From NCBI GenBank assembly GCA_037976565.1, contig CP137683.1, positions 2,737,111 to 2,801,110 of the forward strand: a stretch of DNA of 64,000 nucleotides, read 5' to 3'. The position numbers and the translations under genes were made by a program. The notes under the pieces are model-generated. The model was not told the DNA's origin, searched no databases, and saw only the letters and a program-made list of their open reading frames with translations. Shown in pieces: positions 1 to 12,500 of the stretch (position 1 is its first letter; each line of letters begins with the position of its first letter). Origin of the DNA: Mesocentrotus franciscanus (Eukaryota; Echinodermata; Echinoidea; Camarodonta; Strongylocentrotidae).

Positions 1-488
1 TAATATAGCTATTTGTGTACCAACAATCAAAAAAGGAGGAAATTGTAACCAACAGATCTGGCTTTTCAAACACACACACACACAAAAGAAAAGACACGCA
101 AACAAAGATATTAAAAAAATGCACTTTATGAGATCAATCAACACAATCATGCTTTGAATAAAATGGTGAAGAAAGAATAAAGAAAACTAGGTACATTAGC
201 GAAATGTAGTGGCATTAAAAGACGATTCCAGAATGAAAAATGCATAATTGCTGAAAATCATAATTACATCACACAGAGGTAGAACCACATCGCTAGGATA
301 TGGAGCTGGTATATGCATATACCATGTCGATGAGGCTTAATGTAAGCTAAATTTTCCTTCAGATATGTCAAAAGGAACTTTTAATTAATAAACGGCACTA
401 ACTATTTTGTGGTCCGTATGCGTCTTTTCATGCCACTACATTTTGCTAAGCTACCTAAACGGACATTACAAAATCAGATGAACCTTAC
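1..488. other. DPY19L intron 12 (partial), no other feature
   Basis: AT-rich sequence downstream of exon 12 donor on the minus strand. It has a short CA run near 70-84. No exon matching the next DPY19L segment was found. Confidence 0.5.
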
Positions 489-569
489 ATCGTCTTCTGT
501 TTGTAGAAGAGTTGAGAGGACTAACTTCACCACTAATGTCCCACCAGACAGAAGGCATAGCTGACATAT
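489..569 (-). CDS. DPY19L1: DPY19L exon 12, last exon visible
   Basis: Twenty-seven codons, phase 0, hydrophobic with the [17 protein letters not shown] pattern matching the family helix that follows exon 11, ending TEDD. Acceptor tttttag, donor GAT|gtaagg. No further exon was recognised in 1-488. Confidence 0.85.
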
Positions 570-3500
570 CTAAAAAATAAAAATCATAAAATGAAAAAAC
601 AAACAAGTCAACACAAAGCGTAGAATCCCCTCGCCGGGTACAAATGGCCTATATACGTCAGAACAAGTTACCTCCATTAGACTATACTATTATATTACTA
701 GGCAAGAAAGTTAACCACATTTTCGCATATATAATTAGGTATTTCTGCATATTCAATGAGCTATGACCTTTGACCTTTATACTCCAAAATCGAACTTAGG
801 CTGTGTTTTGATACCATGTACCTTCATATCAAATTTCATTAAAATCCATCAAACATTACTAAAGGTATCGAACGGAAACCAGATTTGCTACGAACGAAAC
901 GGAAGGAGGACGGCAGCGTTATTATATCCCCTCGACTACGTCGCGAGGGATAATAAAAACAATTAGTTGAAAAAGAAAGAAAAAAGCTAGATAATAACAA
1001 ATATTGTCTTCATTCCTTTTTACAAGTTATCTATTAAATTAAAATGCATTTCTATATTTATTCTAAGCGCTATTCAAACATAAAATATTTTGATTGTCAT
1101 ACTTACATGTTAGCTTTCAAAATTACACACATGTACACATTTGTTATGATACTAGAATTTTTTTATTAAGTTACTTGTAGATTCACATGTACAATGTGAG
1201 CAAAGTAAAGTTCTGCTGGACAATAAAATGAAATTGATTCCAAATTGAAGCAAGCTAGAATGCTGATGGTTGAATCCAATGTACAATTTTTCATCTTCCC
1301 TTCTAAGACCTCAAAGTTACCATTAACTGGGTACAACACAACTTTCTCACAAAGCTATCATATTGTCTTGTTTTTTTGTGACAATCTTATGACACAATAA
1401 CTGTAATCCTTTGATTGATGATATAAGAATATAACCAAAAAACAAATGATACCCTTACGTTTGCTTAGTACACTCTACTCACCCAGATAATGATCCTATA
1501 ATGCAGTTTCTCCAATAACGGTTCCATAAAAAGAATAAGCTGTTTGGAAAAATAATAAATGCATTAACCAAAAATGAAATCTCTAAATATTTACAGAAAA
1601 TTGAATGATGATCAATATACAATTTTCTGTAGAATTAATCCTGATTAATAAATGTATATATCTTTAAATCTAATGAGGTAATATGACATTTTCTTTTTTG
1701 TTGTATCTTTGACAAGTATCTTATCAGCAGTAGGCTACACTACATGTACTGTATAATCATACCAGTTGTGGGGCCAGATGAATTAATCAAGTAATTTTGG
1801 CTTACTAGGAAAGAAAGACAAATCATCTCTACACTTTTTACAAACAATGACCAACATTGTTCATTTTCAATAAGAATCATCAGGAAGCTACTCATATTGC
1901 TACAAATTTAATAGCCCAAAATCATACAAGCAGCCATCTTTGTTTGCATGACCTTTGTTTCTTGGGTTATTTATGCGTTCAATTTGTACTCATTAAGTCT
2001 ATAAATATTTTATATACATTGTTTTTATTGTGCAGGCCCTCAGGGATAGCAGTTTGTTAACTGAAGAGGCAACCCTGCTCATTTAAAACTGTAAATAAAT
2101 AAATTAATAAATGAGAGTGAAATCTAATCAATTATTTTGAAGTAAAAAAATCCTATATTACTACTTACCCAGACAGTAAGAAGACAGGCAGCAAAGAATG
2201 AAGTAAGTAACATTTCATTACCAAACAGCATGATGTAACTCACAAATAGACCAAGCTAAATGAGAAATTTCAAATAAGGTCTAAATGATTATCAACCACT
2301 TCAATACAAAATCATCAGCAAATTCTCTGTGTACAAATAGTTCTATTGATGAATACAGAGCACACAATCTGGATGAATAAGATTTATAAATACAGAGAGA
2401 AAAGTTGTTAAACTGATGATATGTTACTGATATGATTTTTTTTCAAGTATCAACCTAAATATATGTGTATCAAATACAGACCTTGAGAAAAATATGTATG
2501 TTGATTAAATGTGTGTGGGGTTTACAAAGATTGGGGTGTCTTGTTTTTTTCAATATTTTGCTCTAAAAAAAAGTACTATAGAGCTTGCCTATAGGACCTA
2601 ACAATAACAGCAACAGTAAAGCACATATTGCCTCACATGGTAGTAATAATGTATTATTGTTTGTATGTTTTGCATCACATGGTAGTATGTATATGTTTAT
2701 TGTCTGTATGTTTCACATCACACACAATACAAGCCAGGCTTTGACTTACACTTTGCCCTTGGAGAATGCATTTAACCTTGCTGGAATCTGCAAAACCCAG
2801 CATGTATGTAGCGAACACAGCCAGGGTCTGGGCAGAGGAAAACAAAGGGCGACCCAAATATCAGGTTATAGGCACACATACAATGACATAGGTGGGACTA
2901 CAAATTAGATTAACCTCACAGTGGGGAGCCCATTAAGGTGCCAACTCCAGCTAAAGTCATGCCTGATCATGCCTGCTAAGCTGAGGTGGTGTGTACAGTG
3001 TTGATGAATATTAAGGAGATGTGATTTTAAACGGCTGCCCATGTTACAGTCAAACCTGCTTTAGTGACCACCTGTCTACAAAGACCACATTTTTTGTTTC
3101 CCTTGAAATTGATTTCTCATTGAAACATGTACCAAAGGAACCTGTCTACAAAGACCACCTGTCTACAAAGACCACTTTTTGTGTTTCCCTTGGGCGGTCG
3201 CTATAGACAGGTTTGACTGTACATTGTTCCGGGTCTATAGAGCCATTTAGACTTCATGACAGTGTTAATTTGTTTCCCATTTGAACAATCAGTGCCATGC
3301 AAGTTCATGACATGAAAACATTCACATGTTGGTTTAATACATTTCCAGACTTGATACAACCCTGATAAACTTACCTGTACATATAAGCCCCTAAACATTA
3401 TAAATAGTACATGTACCTTCCCATCCCCTTAACAAAAATACACATAATAATGATTAAAAATAACCAATGAAAAAATTGATTCATATATAATCTCAAAAGA

Positions 3501-6500
3501 GATTGATCTACATAAAATAATGGAATAAGGAGTTATATCAATGTTAAATAATACTGAGGAAATGCTGAGGAAAGCAAGAGAGAGAAATATATTGACAGTG
3601 ACATAAAAGGGCAGGGGCAATATAAGGGAGAGCTAAAGTCTACAGAGGTGAAAATAGATTTTGACAGACAAAAGGGGACAGATAGATAAAGAGAGGAAAA
3701 GAGAGGAAGAGAGAGAGAGAGAGAGAAAGAGAAAAGGGAAGAGAGAGAAAGAGAGAGAGAGAGAGAGATGTAGATAAACACACACACACACACAGAGACA
3801 TATTGAAAGAAACTGCAAGTAAATGCATTCCTAGGAATGGTCTAGACAGTCAACTGATGATGTCAACTGCATTTATCCAAATAGCTCCAAAAGCAAAATT
3901 ACACCTCCACAGGTTAAAAGCCAAGGTTCACTCTAAGGACAATTCGTCACTGAACATTGGATGTATGAAACAGGTGCTTCTATTAGCACAGTAAACTGAG
4001 CAAAACTGGCATGACAGCATATAGAGGCAATTACTGTCATGATATCCTAATAGCAAGAACAAAGTGACTCACAAGGGTAAAAGGTCATAGGTCACTCAGA
4101 GGGCAATCCATTGAACATTTGATCAGGAAAACAGGTGGAAATAATTTTACCCTGATCTGAGATCAAACTGAGCAAAACTAACATGAACACATAAAGGCAA
4201 TCACAGTCACATCCAATTAAATGAACAAAGCTTACAAATCTGAATGAAAGGTCAAAGGTCACTCAGAGTGCTTATAAATCTGAATGAAAGGTCAAAGGTC
4301 ACTCAGAGTGCAATCCACTGAACATTCAATGATATAAACAGTTGCAAATATTCTAATCAAGAGACTACAGCAAACTAAGCAAAACTGACATGACAGAAAA
4401 CATCAACATGAAGATCGAAGACAATCATTTCCATGATATCCAAACAACAACAACAAAATGATTCAATGTCAAACATTGAATGATTAAAACAGATGCTTAC
4501 TTGTGTCAATAGAGCAAACTGAGCAAACTGCCATGGCAGCATGAAGGCAACCACTCCTGCGCTGATGGCTACACTGTGATACCACATCGGCTTGGAAATC
4601 CTGGAAATAAGAATAACAATAATATGTTTACATCGCCATTTCTCTGCAAAGATACACAGGGGCATATCAATAGATTTAATAGATAACAAGCACAAAAGGA
4701 AAAATGAACCTCATTTTGAAAAAGGAATTCATTAATGAAGAATGATTTTCAATCAAGACTTTCAAATTGATATTAGAGTACAAAAAATAAAATCACAGAT
4801 AACAATAAAACACAAAAAGGGGTCTTTAGACGATCAGTAACAACCTCATACAGTCAGTCCAAACAAATTTTCAAGGACAACACATAAGATTGAACACGAT
4901 CTGTTACAAAATTAGTGCAAGATTCATATTTATTTTTTATGCTCGATCCACTAATCATTTTACACAGATATATCGACCTTCCAGCTCCAAAAAGATGATT
5001 TTGTGGAAAATAAACTCCTCTAACAAAGGAATTTTCATAGTACTGACTAACCTGAGTACATGGGTAACCAGGAGCATTTGAAGAACAAAGATAGGGTATG
5101 CGAAGCTCTCTCTTAGCGGAGGGGTCCACTGGACTCTTGTACACTGTTGTAAATAAATATTACATGTATATTGTAATCAGTTGATGAGTAAACTAATATA
5201 TTAACTCCCTTTGCACGTTGAAGAAAACAGGTAAACCCACGACTGGAACTGGATATTCAATGCCGAAAGAGAACAACAAACTGGCAAAGAAATCAATAGA
5301 TTATAAGGAATCATCTTGACTCATAACTAATATGGAGAGTTTGTGGTATAGATAATCTTAGAAGATTGAAGAGTGACATCTAAATCTAAAAAACAAATCA
5401 AAAAGTTATAAAGGTTTTTATTAGATATCCTATCCACCAAGACATGCACATAATAGAGAATAAGGCTGCGACGAGTAGTCGAATACTCGAATACTCGCAC
5501 TGTTTACAGCTACTCGAGTACGATTTCTCGTACTCGAATACTCGGCCGCCATTTTTTTTTTTTTCCCGATCACCTGGCACTGTCCAGGCCGACGGTCAGC
5601 CGTGCCAGAAGAGCACCGGCAGGGGTAAAAATGTTTTCCAGCTCAATCATACACAGGGTGTCACTGTCAACTCACCACTCAGAAACTGGGACCAAATCTC
5701 GGATTTCTGTTTGGACTCGGGAGGAATATATGCCTGTCATCTTAAGTTTTAAAAATAACATTGTTTCAATTATTTGTCAAAATTCAAAAGCACAAATAGG
5801 CGCTTTCAACAGCAACTTGAAGTAAAATCGCGGGGGTTTTCAGAGACGAACGTTCGTACTGTTCGTAGTATGGTGTTGGCAAAAAAAAAAAAAATGAAAA
5901 AAATGAAAAATTCAAAAAAATTCAAAAAAATCCAAAAATTCAAAAAAATTCAAAAAAAAACATGGCGTCCGAGTATTCGAGTATTCGCGGGCAAGGCTGG
6001 GAGTGTACTCGAGTACCTCATTACACGGTTATGCACAGCCCTAATAGAGAAGGTTGCTATAAATGGACCATTCACCTACAAAATACATGTACAAATGTAC
6101 AATCATGTATACTGAACATTACATCGTTAAGATCGAGGGATACAAAAAAGGGTCTTTCAGCGGGTGACACTAAGAACTACAGCTTTCCATTTTTACTTGA
6201 GGCAAATATCATTACATATCATTAAATAAAGAATAGTCAATATAGGCTGACTTAAATTGCTTGGGGTATGCTATTAATAAATTAATAACACATTCCTACC
6301 TCTCCATGGTTATAGAAGAAAGCAGCCACAGTTATAAGACCACCAAGAATGCTTTCACTGAGGTATGTAGCAAAGATGAATAAGAGTGACACCAAGAAGC
6401 CATTCTCAATGAAGATCCAATTCACATAGAAATACGCTGGATCTCCCATTCCTGAGAATTGAAATAGGACAAATTACAGGAATTACAGGAATTCTGACAC

Positions 6501-9500
6501 ATAAATCACTCCATTCTCAACGAGAAATATTGTTACCCTGGTCACTGGATTCAATTACAATTCTGCAAATGAAATGTATATTTTCCACTCCTCTAGGAAC
6601 TTAAGAAGCATTCCAGCAAGTTGCCTGAATCAAAGCACAACGATAACACCTGGGGGTGTTTTATAAAGCTGTTCGTAAAGTTACGCATGACTTTACGAAC
6701 GACTTGAATATGAAGTGCCAGATAGGATGCCCAAAGTTTTTCCTGATGTTTTAACAAAATGTGACTATATTTCCAATAACCTCAATTAAATTATGGCAAA
6801 AAAATACTTTGCATTAAAAATGTTTGTTATAATAAGAATGTTAATCTACATCTGCACAGTTCAACTTTAGTTGATGCAGTTAAAAATGATTGAGCATCCC
6901 ATTTGGCTTTTCATATTTAAGTAATTCATAAATTCATGCGTAAATTTACTAACAGCTTTATGAAACACCCCCCTGGATGAAGAGGAGCAATGTAGATATA
7001 ATGCCTTGCTCAAGGACATAAGTGCCATGCAAGCGTTAGAACCCATGTCCTTTGCATTCCCAGTCAAGTTATGAAACCACTTGACTACAACATCTCTACA
7101 TATATTTATAAATACAAAATATATATATTTTTTTAATCCACATCTTACCTTCACAATTCAGTACTGGACTGAGACCTCTTCCTCTGTTAACTGTGTAACA
7201 ATCCATTGTCTTGATATCCAGGAGTTTTGTGACTCCATCATAGAATCTAAAACCTGCTGCTAAAACAACCTGAAAGGAAAAATAACCCAGATGTAATCAT
7301 TTGTACAAGCAGAGCTTCAGATAAGAATTTAGGTATTTCAGATTGAGGCAAAAATCTGAGAATATGTATAAACTGAGCTGTAAACATTCAAATAAAGAAA
7401 AATATTCTTAACTTGGTGAAATAATCTTTTACTGTACCAGACAAAAGATTGTATCCACATGTAGTTACAGTACATGTATTTGTCCCAACCCAGATGTAGG
7501 AAGGTATTTCTTGTCAACCTTGAACACTATTATTTGGCTACATAGCCTACTGAAACATGACTGAGATATAGTTTTTAAGGCCAATGGAAATATATTATGA
7601 TAAATGTGAAACAAATATCCTAACTATTATCACAAACAAATGCAACCAAGTAGGAAGATACAGAGCACTACATCTTTAGCTGTTCATAATGCTGTAACTT
7701 ATTCAAAGCCAAGTCAATAGCTTAAAAAACAAAAACATACTGGTGGTTCAATAGACCGGTCTACTATTAAACATATTCAAATGTATGGATGTTTCTTTCC
7801 TGGGGTCCTAGTGATGAGTTTTTCCATTAACCTGTTATTAATGAATGAACTACAATACTTGGAATCTAGTATGCATACATCACTTGTTGCTATGTTGGGC
7901 AAGCCTCTGGAAAGCTTCATGGTTGTCAACAACAACCTTTGTTTAAAAAATATGCATAACATTTGAATATGTTAGTAAACAGGTCTATTGGGTTTGACAC
8001 AAGACAGAACCTATTCCTATGATTATGATTTTTATGAATTCATCATCATTCCTCACCTCAGGGTAGAGATTGAATCTCTTCAGTGTGTTGATAGTGCTAG
8101 GATACTCCGTCACATTATCATTCATGATAGCAAGAAGACCGTGTCCCATGCTAGGGGCCTTTATCATTGTCTTGTAGTAAGAGTAATACAACCCCTGAAA
8201 GACAAAATAAGAAGAAATAATTAACTCATTGACAGGACCTGACAATAACAGGAGTCTGGGATAAACAGCCTCCTAGAACTGTAATCCTCTCAAATCTTGA
8301 AATATAAACCCATTGGCTACTGAATTCTTTCATTCACATAGGCTTAATACAGGGACCATCTGGCTCCAGCAGGCAACGGGTTAAAAGAGTGTAGTGTTTT
8401 GGGCGGTTAAGGACTTACTACTTAACTATAAACTACTAATTAAGGGGGAATAGATCTACTATAATAATAAAGGATTAATCCTACCATAAACTAGCTGTAC
8501 GTTCGACGCTTGTATCTGAAGCTGCAGTATTCGTGCGATCCCGGAGCCCCCTGTTCGGTGCGCACTTAGTTATCTACGTGGACTCTTGGGGAACTGGACT
8601 AGGCAGGTGTTGCTTTCATCCAGTTCAGTTCAAGTCTGGCGCGGTCCAAAACTGGACCCGGCCATGAAGACAATTCTGCACACATACGTACATATGTGTG
8701 AGAGCCATACTGGCCTGGGCTGAATCACTACAAGAGGATCATTGCACTTGAATCCATAAAATGTCTGTATCAAGAGTCTAGACCCCTTGTAAGAAGAAAA
8801 ATATGTAAGCGTGAAGCTCGCCAAAGTAAAAAGTTCTCTTGGACAATGGTTGAACATGGAAGCAATCACAGGCAATCCCTACTCAAAATAAAGTAGAGGC
8901 TGAATTGTGCATGTTCACAACAGTTTCTCAATATTATTTCACATTACATTGTACCATTAAAACTTGCAAATCAAGTAAGGTCAAGTGACAAATTATATTT
9001 ACTTACGAATACAATGCTTGAGAAAAATGTTTTTAATATCCATCATTTTATAAATATGAAAATATTAAAAGAGAGAATACACAAGGTTAGAATAACTAAA
9101 ATACATATTAGAATAGTAAAAGTAAGAAGTCATTACAATCACTGATTTACTTTGATAAAATTATACTACTAAAGCCTACGATAATCCATGGAGTGTGTGT
9201 GTCTAAATATTAGCTCACCATTTCTGTTCGGAATGTCATCTCTCTTTCCAGGTCAGATAAATGCGAGAAGAATCTATCATTCTCAAACATACTAGAGATG
9301 TGCCATCTGTTACGATATAAATCAAACAATTCTGAATAAATTCCCGTCATCTACACAATTGTGAAGCACCTACATGTACATGTATATAGTTGATATGACG
9401 ATAAACACTTGGTAGTACTTTCAGTAAACATTATTCCTAAGTATTCCGAACTGCATTCATACTTGTACTAATAGCAACACAGTGTCTACTGGATAAAGTA

Positions 9501-12500
9501 ATTACCGTACATTTTTCATCATTGCTTGAAGCAGTTTGTTGACATTAGAGAGAAACAGCTTGGATCACTGCTTGTGCAAATTGTTTAATATCCAAGTTAG
9601 ATTTTAATTAGTCAACTATTTTGTCAACAAGGAGCTGGCAACATTAGAACACCCTGTCAGAATGCAAACCAATTTAAATATACATCAGTTTCAAGTTTTC
9701 AACAGCTAAAATATTTCAACCAGGGAAAAGTGAGTTTCTTTGAATTAAAGGTGTGGAACATATGTTTATAACACACCAATCCTATCTTCTTTTCTTGTCA
9801 TGCAGTTACCACATAATCTAACTTGTCATCTAACGTCTTTTTTAAAGACTAATTTTTGGAAATACCAAAACGGCAAGAGAATTTGGAAATCAATATATTG
9901 AAAATAAGCACACACAAATTAAGATGCTCAGATTAACATGGCAAACAAACTGATAAACCACTCTCAATTAGAGATGTACATGAACATAAAAACATGAATT
10001 CTTATCCTTACCCATGTAACACACCAAACATCAGAGCTATGAGATAGAGAAAAGAGATGTTAAAAGGATGAATTAGGGAACAGGGACCAGATCAATGTTT
10101 AATGGAACTTATTTTACCTTTATTAAGGGTGGTCGTCTCGACAAATCCTCATGGTTTTTTATGGCCACCCAATTCCAATAATGCTTTATCTTGTGTTGTT
10201 ATCTGATGTATCACTTTATTAGATGCTACTTATAAGTATCGGCTTGCATGGTAGAGCCACTCCTACCATCCATCCTCTCCAACCGGCGCTATAGTTCTCC
10301 TTAGAACTATAAGCTAAGAAAGATAACCAACAGTCTTTTTCAAGACTACACCAACAGTCCTTTTCAGGACTACACACCCTCAAGAAAGAATAGATTACCC
10401 AGAGTCCTTTTCAGGACTCCCCAATCCTCCCTCTCTCTCACATGGTGCAACCGCAAGACTACTGTCTGTATATCACTTTATTGTTTTATCATTTTACCTT
10501 ATTTTGTACTCTTGATGGATTTATACTGTTATTCTGTCATGATTGTATTCTGTTTTGTATATTTTATTGGAATCAAATAAAACTGAATTGAATCATATCA
10601 TATAACTAAATTCTTTTAATTAATGTCAGTGGAGCCAGACATAGTCTCGATCAGCAGAACAACCTTGAACCATCGCTTTCGGTCTATTATTGATCTAATT
10701 GTCATAGACCAAAAGCTTCAGTCTCTGATATTGATGGTTGTTCCACTGAGACTATACCTCTGGCTCCACTGACCACCTCTATACAGAGACCGATGTATTG
10801 TACATGGTGTGGGTAAGAGAGGGGAGGTTATGCAATGCAGTTTGTGTGTGATCGCTGAGCTCATTGCCCGCAGTCGCTTCAAGAAAATGGACAGATTAGG
10901 CCTAGCTGAAACTTGAAAAGTAATAAGTCCCTATAATTTTACTTTATGATCTAGATGTTTTACAATGATTTTCAATGTGATTTCTGTTACAGTATTTATA
11001 GTAGGGGTCTAGATCTAGATCTATACTAGGGTCTATACTATAGTCAAGTACTCAGTCATAGTAGATCTAGATCTATAGAGTCTACATTACTCATTAGGGT
11101 AACGCGCCCGGTATTCGGTCAGTATCCAGTATTCGGTCAGACAGCCGTTTCAACAGCTGTAACAAACTCAAAAATAATTTATGAGCCATGAAACTTGCAC
11201 AAATCAGGCAGTTGAACAACTTATCCTAACTCTCAAAATTAAATCAGGTATAGGGCCCCGGAAAGATCTCAAAATTAACTCGAAATTGGTCAGTGTCGCA
11301 CAACTTTATGCACTTCCGGGTTTTGTTAGCACATGCGTTAACATGCATAGCCATATGTAGAAGCCTATTGTGAAACAACTACGTGTGCTGGTGCAATGAA
11401 TTTAGTATGTATGTGAAGAGGAGCTCTTCCGTGTTCGCTTCATTGCAGCGAATTTGCAAATGACGACTTTTCGCCGTGCAAGAGGTTTTTATACATCACC
11501 CTTGCCATGCCGTAGCGCCGTCCAGTATTCGGTCAACGCACTGACATTCAGTGCTTTGTGGCGCAATTGTGTGAAAATAGTGCGAATACGCTTCGCTCCT
11601 TGTCAACGGAGATACCACGCTAAAATCGCGTGACCGAATTCTGGGCGGCGCGACCAATACTGGGCAGAAAATTGCTCCTTCTTCTCTTGGAAATATTTTC
11701 CTTAGCATTATTCTATATTTTAAGTGGCTTTAAAATGCTGTTAGAGGACTAATTTTCTTTTCTTTTGATGGGTAGATTGCCAAATAAAGGAGGTACAAAT
11801 TCAAAATATGAGCGATTTCCCCTTAAGTGACCGAATACCGGGCGCGCTACCCTAGACCTAATTTAATTAGATCTAGATCTAGGCTAGATCTATTTTAATA
11901 TTTCTCATCATTTAAAAAAAAAATCAAACTGTTATTGTGAAGACTCAAGTCTAGATAAAGAAAAACCAAGGGCAATCTTTTTGGCAAAAAATCAGCTAGA
12001 TTCTAGACCTAGTTTAATAATCCGGCCCCTCCCTCCTTACCCTCCTTTACCGTCTGTGACTGTGTATGGGGAAGGTTGACAAATGTCAGTGGTCAGTTTT
12101 AACTTTTATAGAAGAATTCCCAATAGTAGACGGTTATTTCTGTCTAGCATTGACATTGCCTTGCCTAAGTTTGTGACTGAGCTGGGCTGAACAACACAAA
12201 TAAACTCCACGATGAGCTTTATATTGGAGTCGGGCTAACTCGGAGTCGGACATCGGGCGAACTCGGCCTCGCTGTAAAAACGGTCATTTTTTGCAGGTTT
12301 AGGCCAATAATTAGGGTTAGGTTTAGGGTTAGGTTAAGGGTTAGGGTTAGGGTAATATGACCCAAAAATGACCGTTTTTACAGCGAAGCCGAGTTCGCCC
12401 GAAGTCCGGGCCGAGTTAGCCCGGATTCGCTTAGTTAGGTGAACTAGCGCGAGCTGGCCTGGGCCATACCGGCCAATAGCGTCGGCACATCCATCGTTCA

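Noticed and set aside
763..966. 67-codon plus-strand ORF in DPY19L intron 11
   Set aside because: Lies between confirmed exons on the opposite strand, no domain, starts at the DR1-like repeat.
3429..3828. Minus-strand ORFs rich in Ser/Leu over 3429-3828
   Set aside because: They lie on the GA/CA simple-sequence tract in a DPY19L intron and overlap in different frames.
5444..6225. ORFs of about 60-113 codons across 5444-6225
   Set aside because: They lie over the hAT-type MITE with its terminal repeats and A-rich run; no protein similarity.
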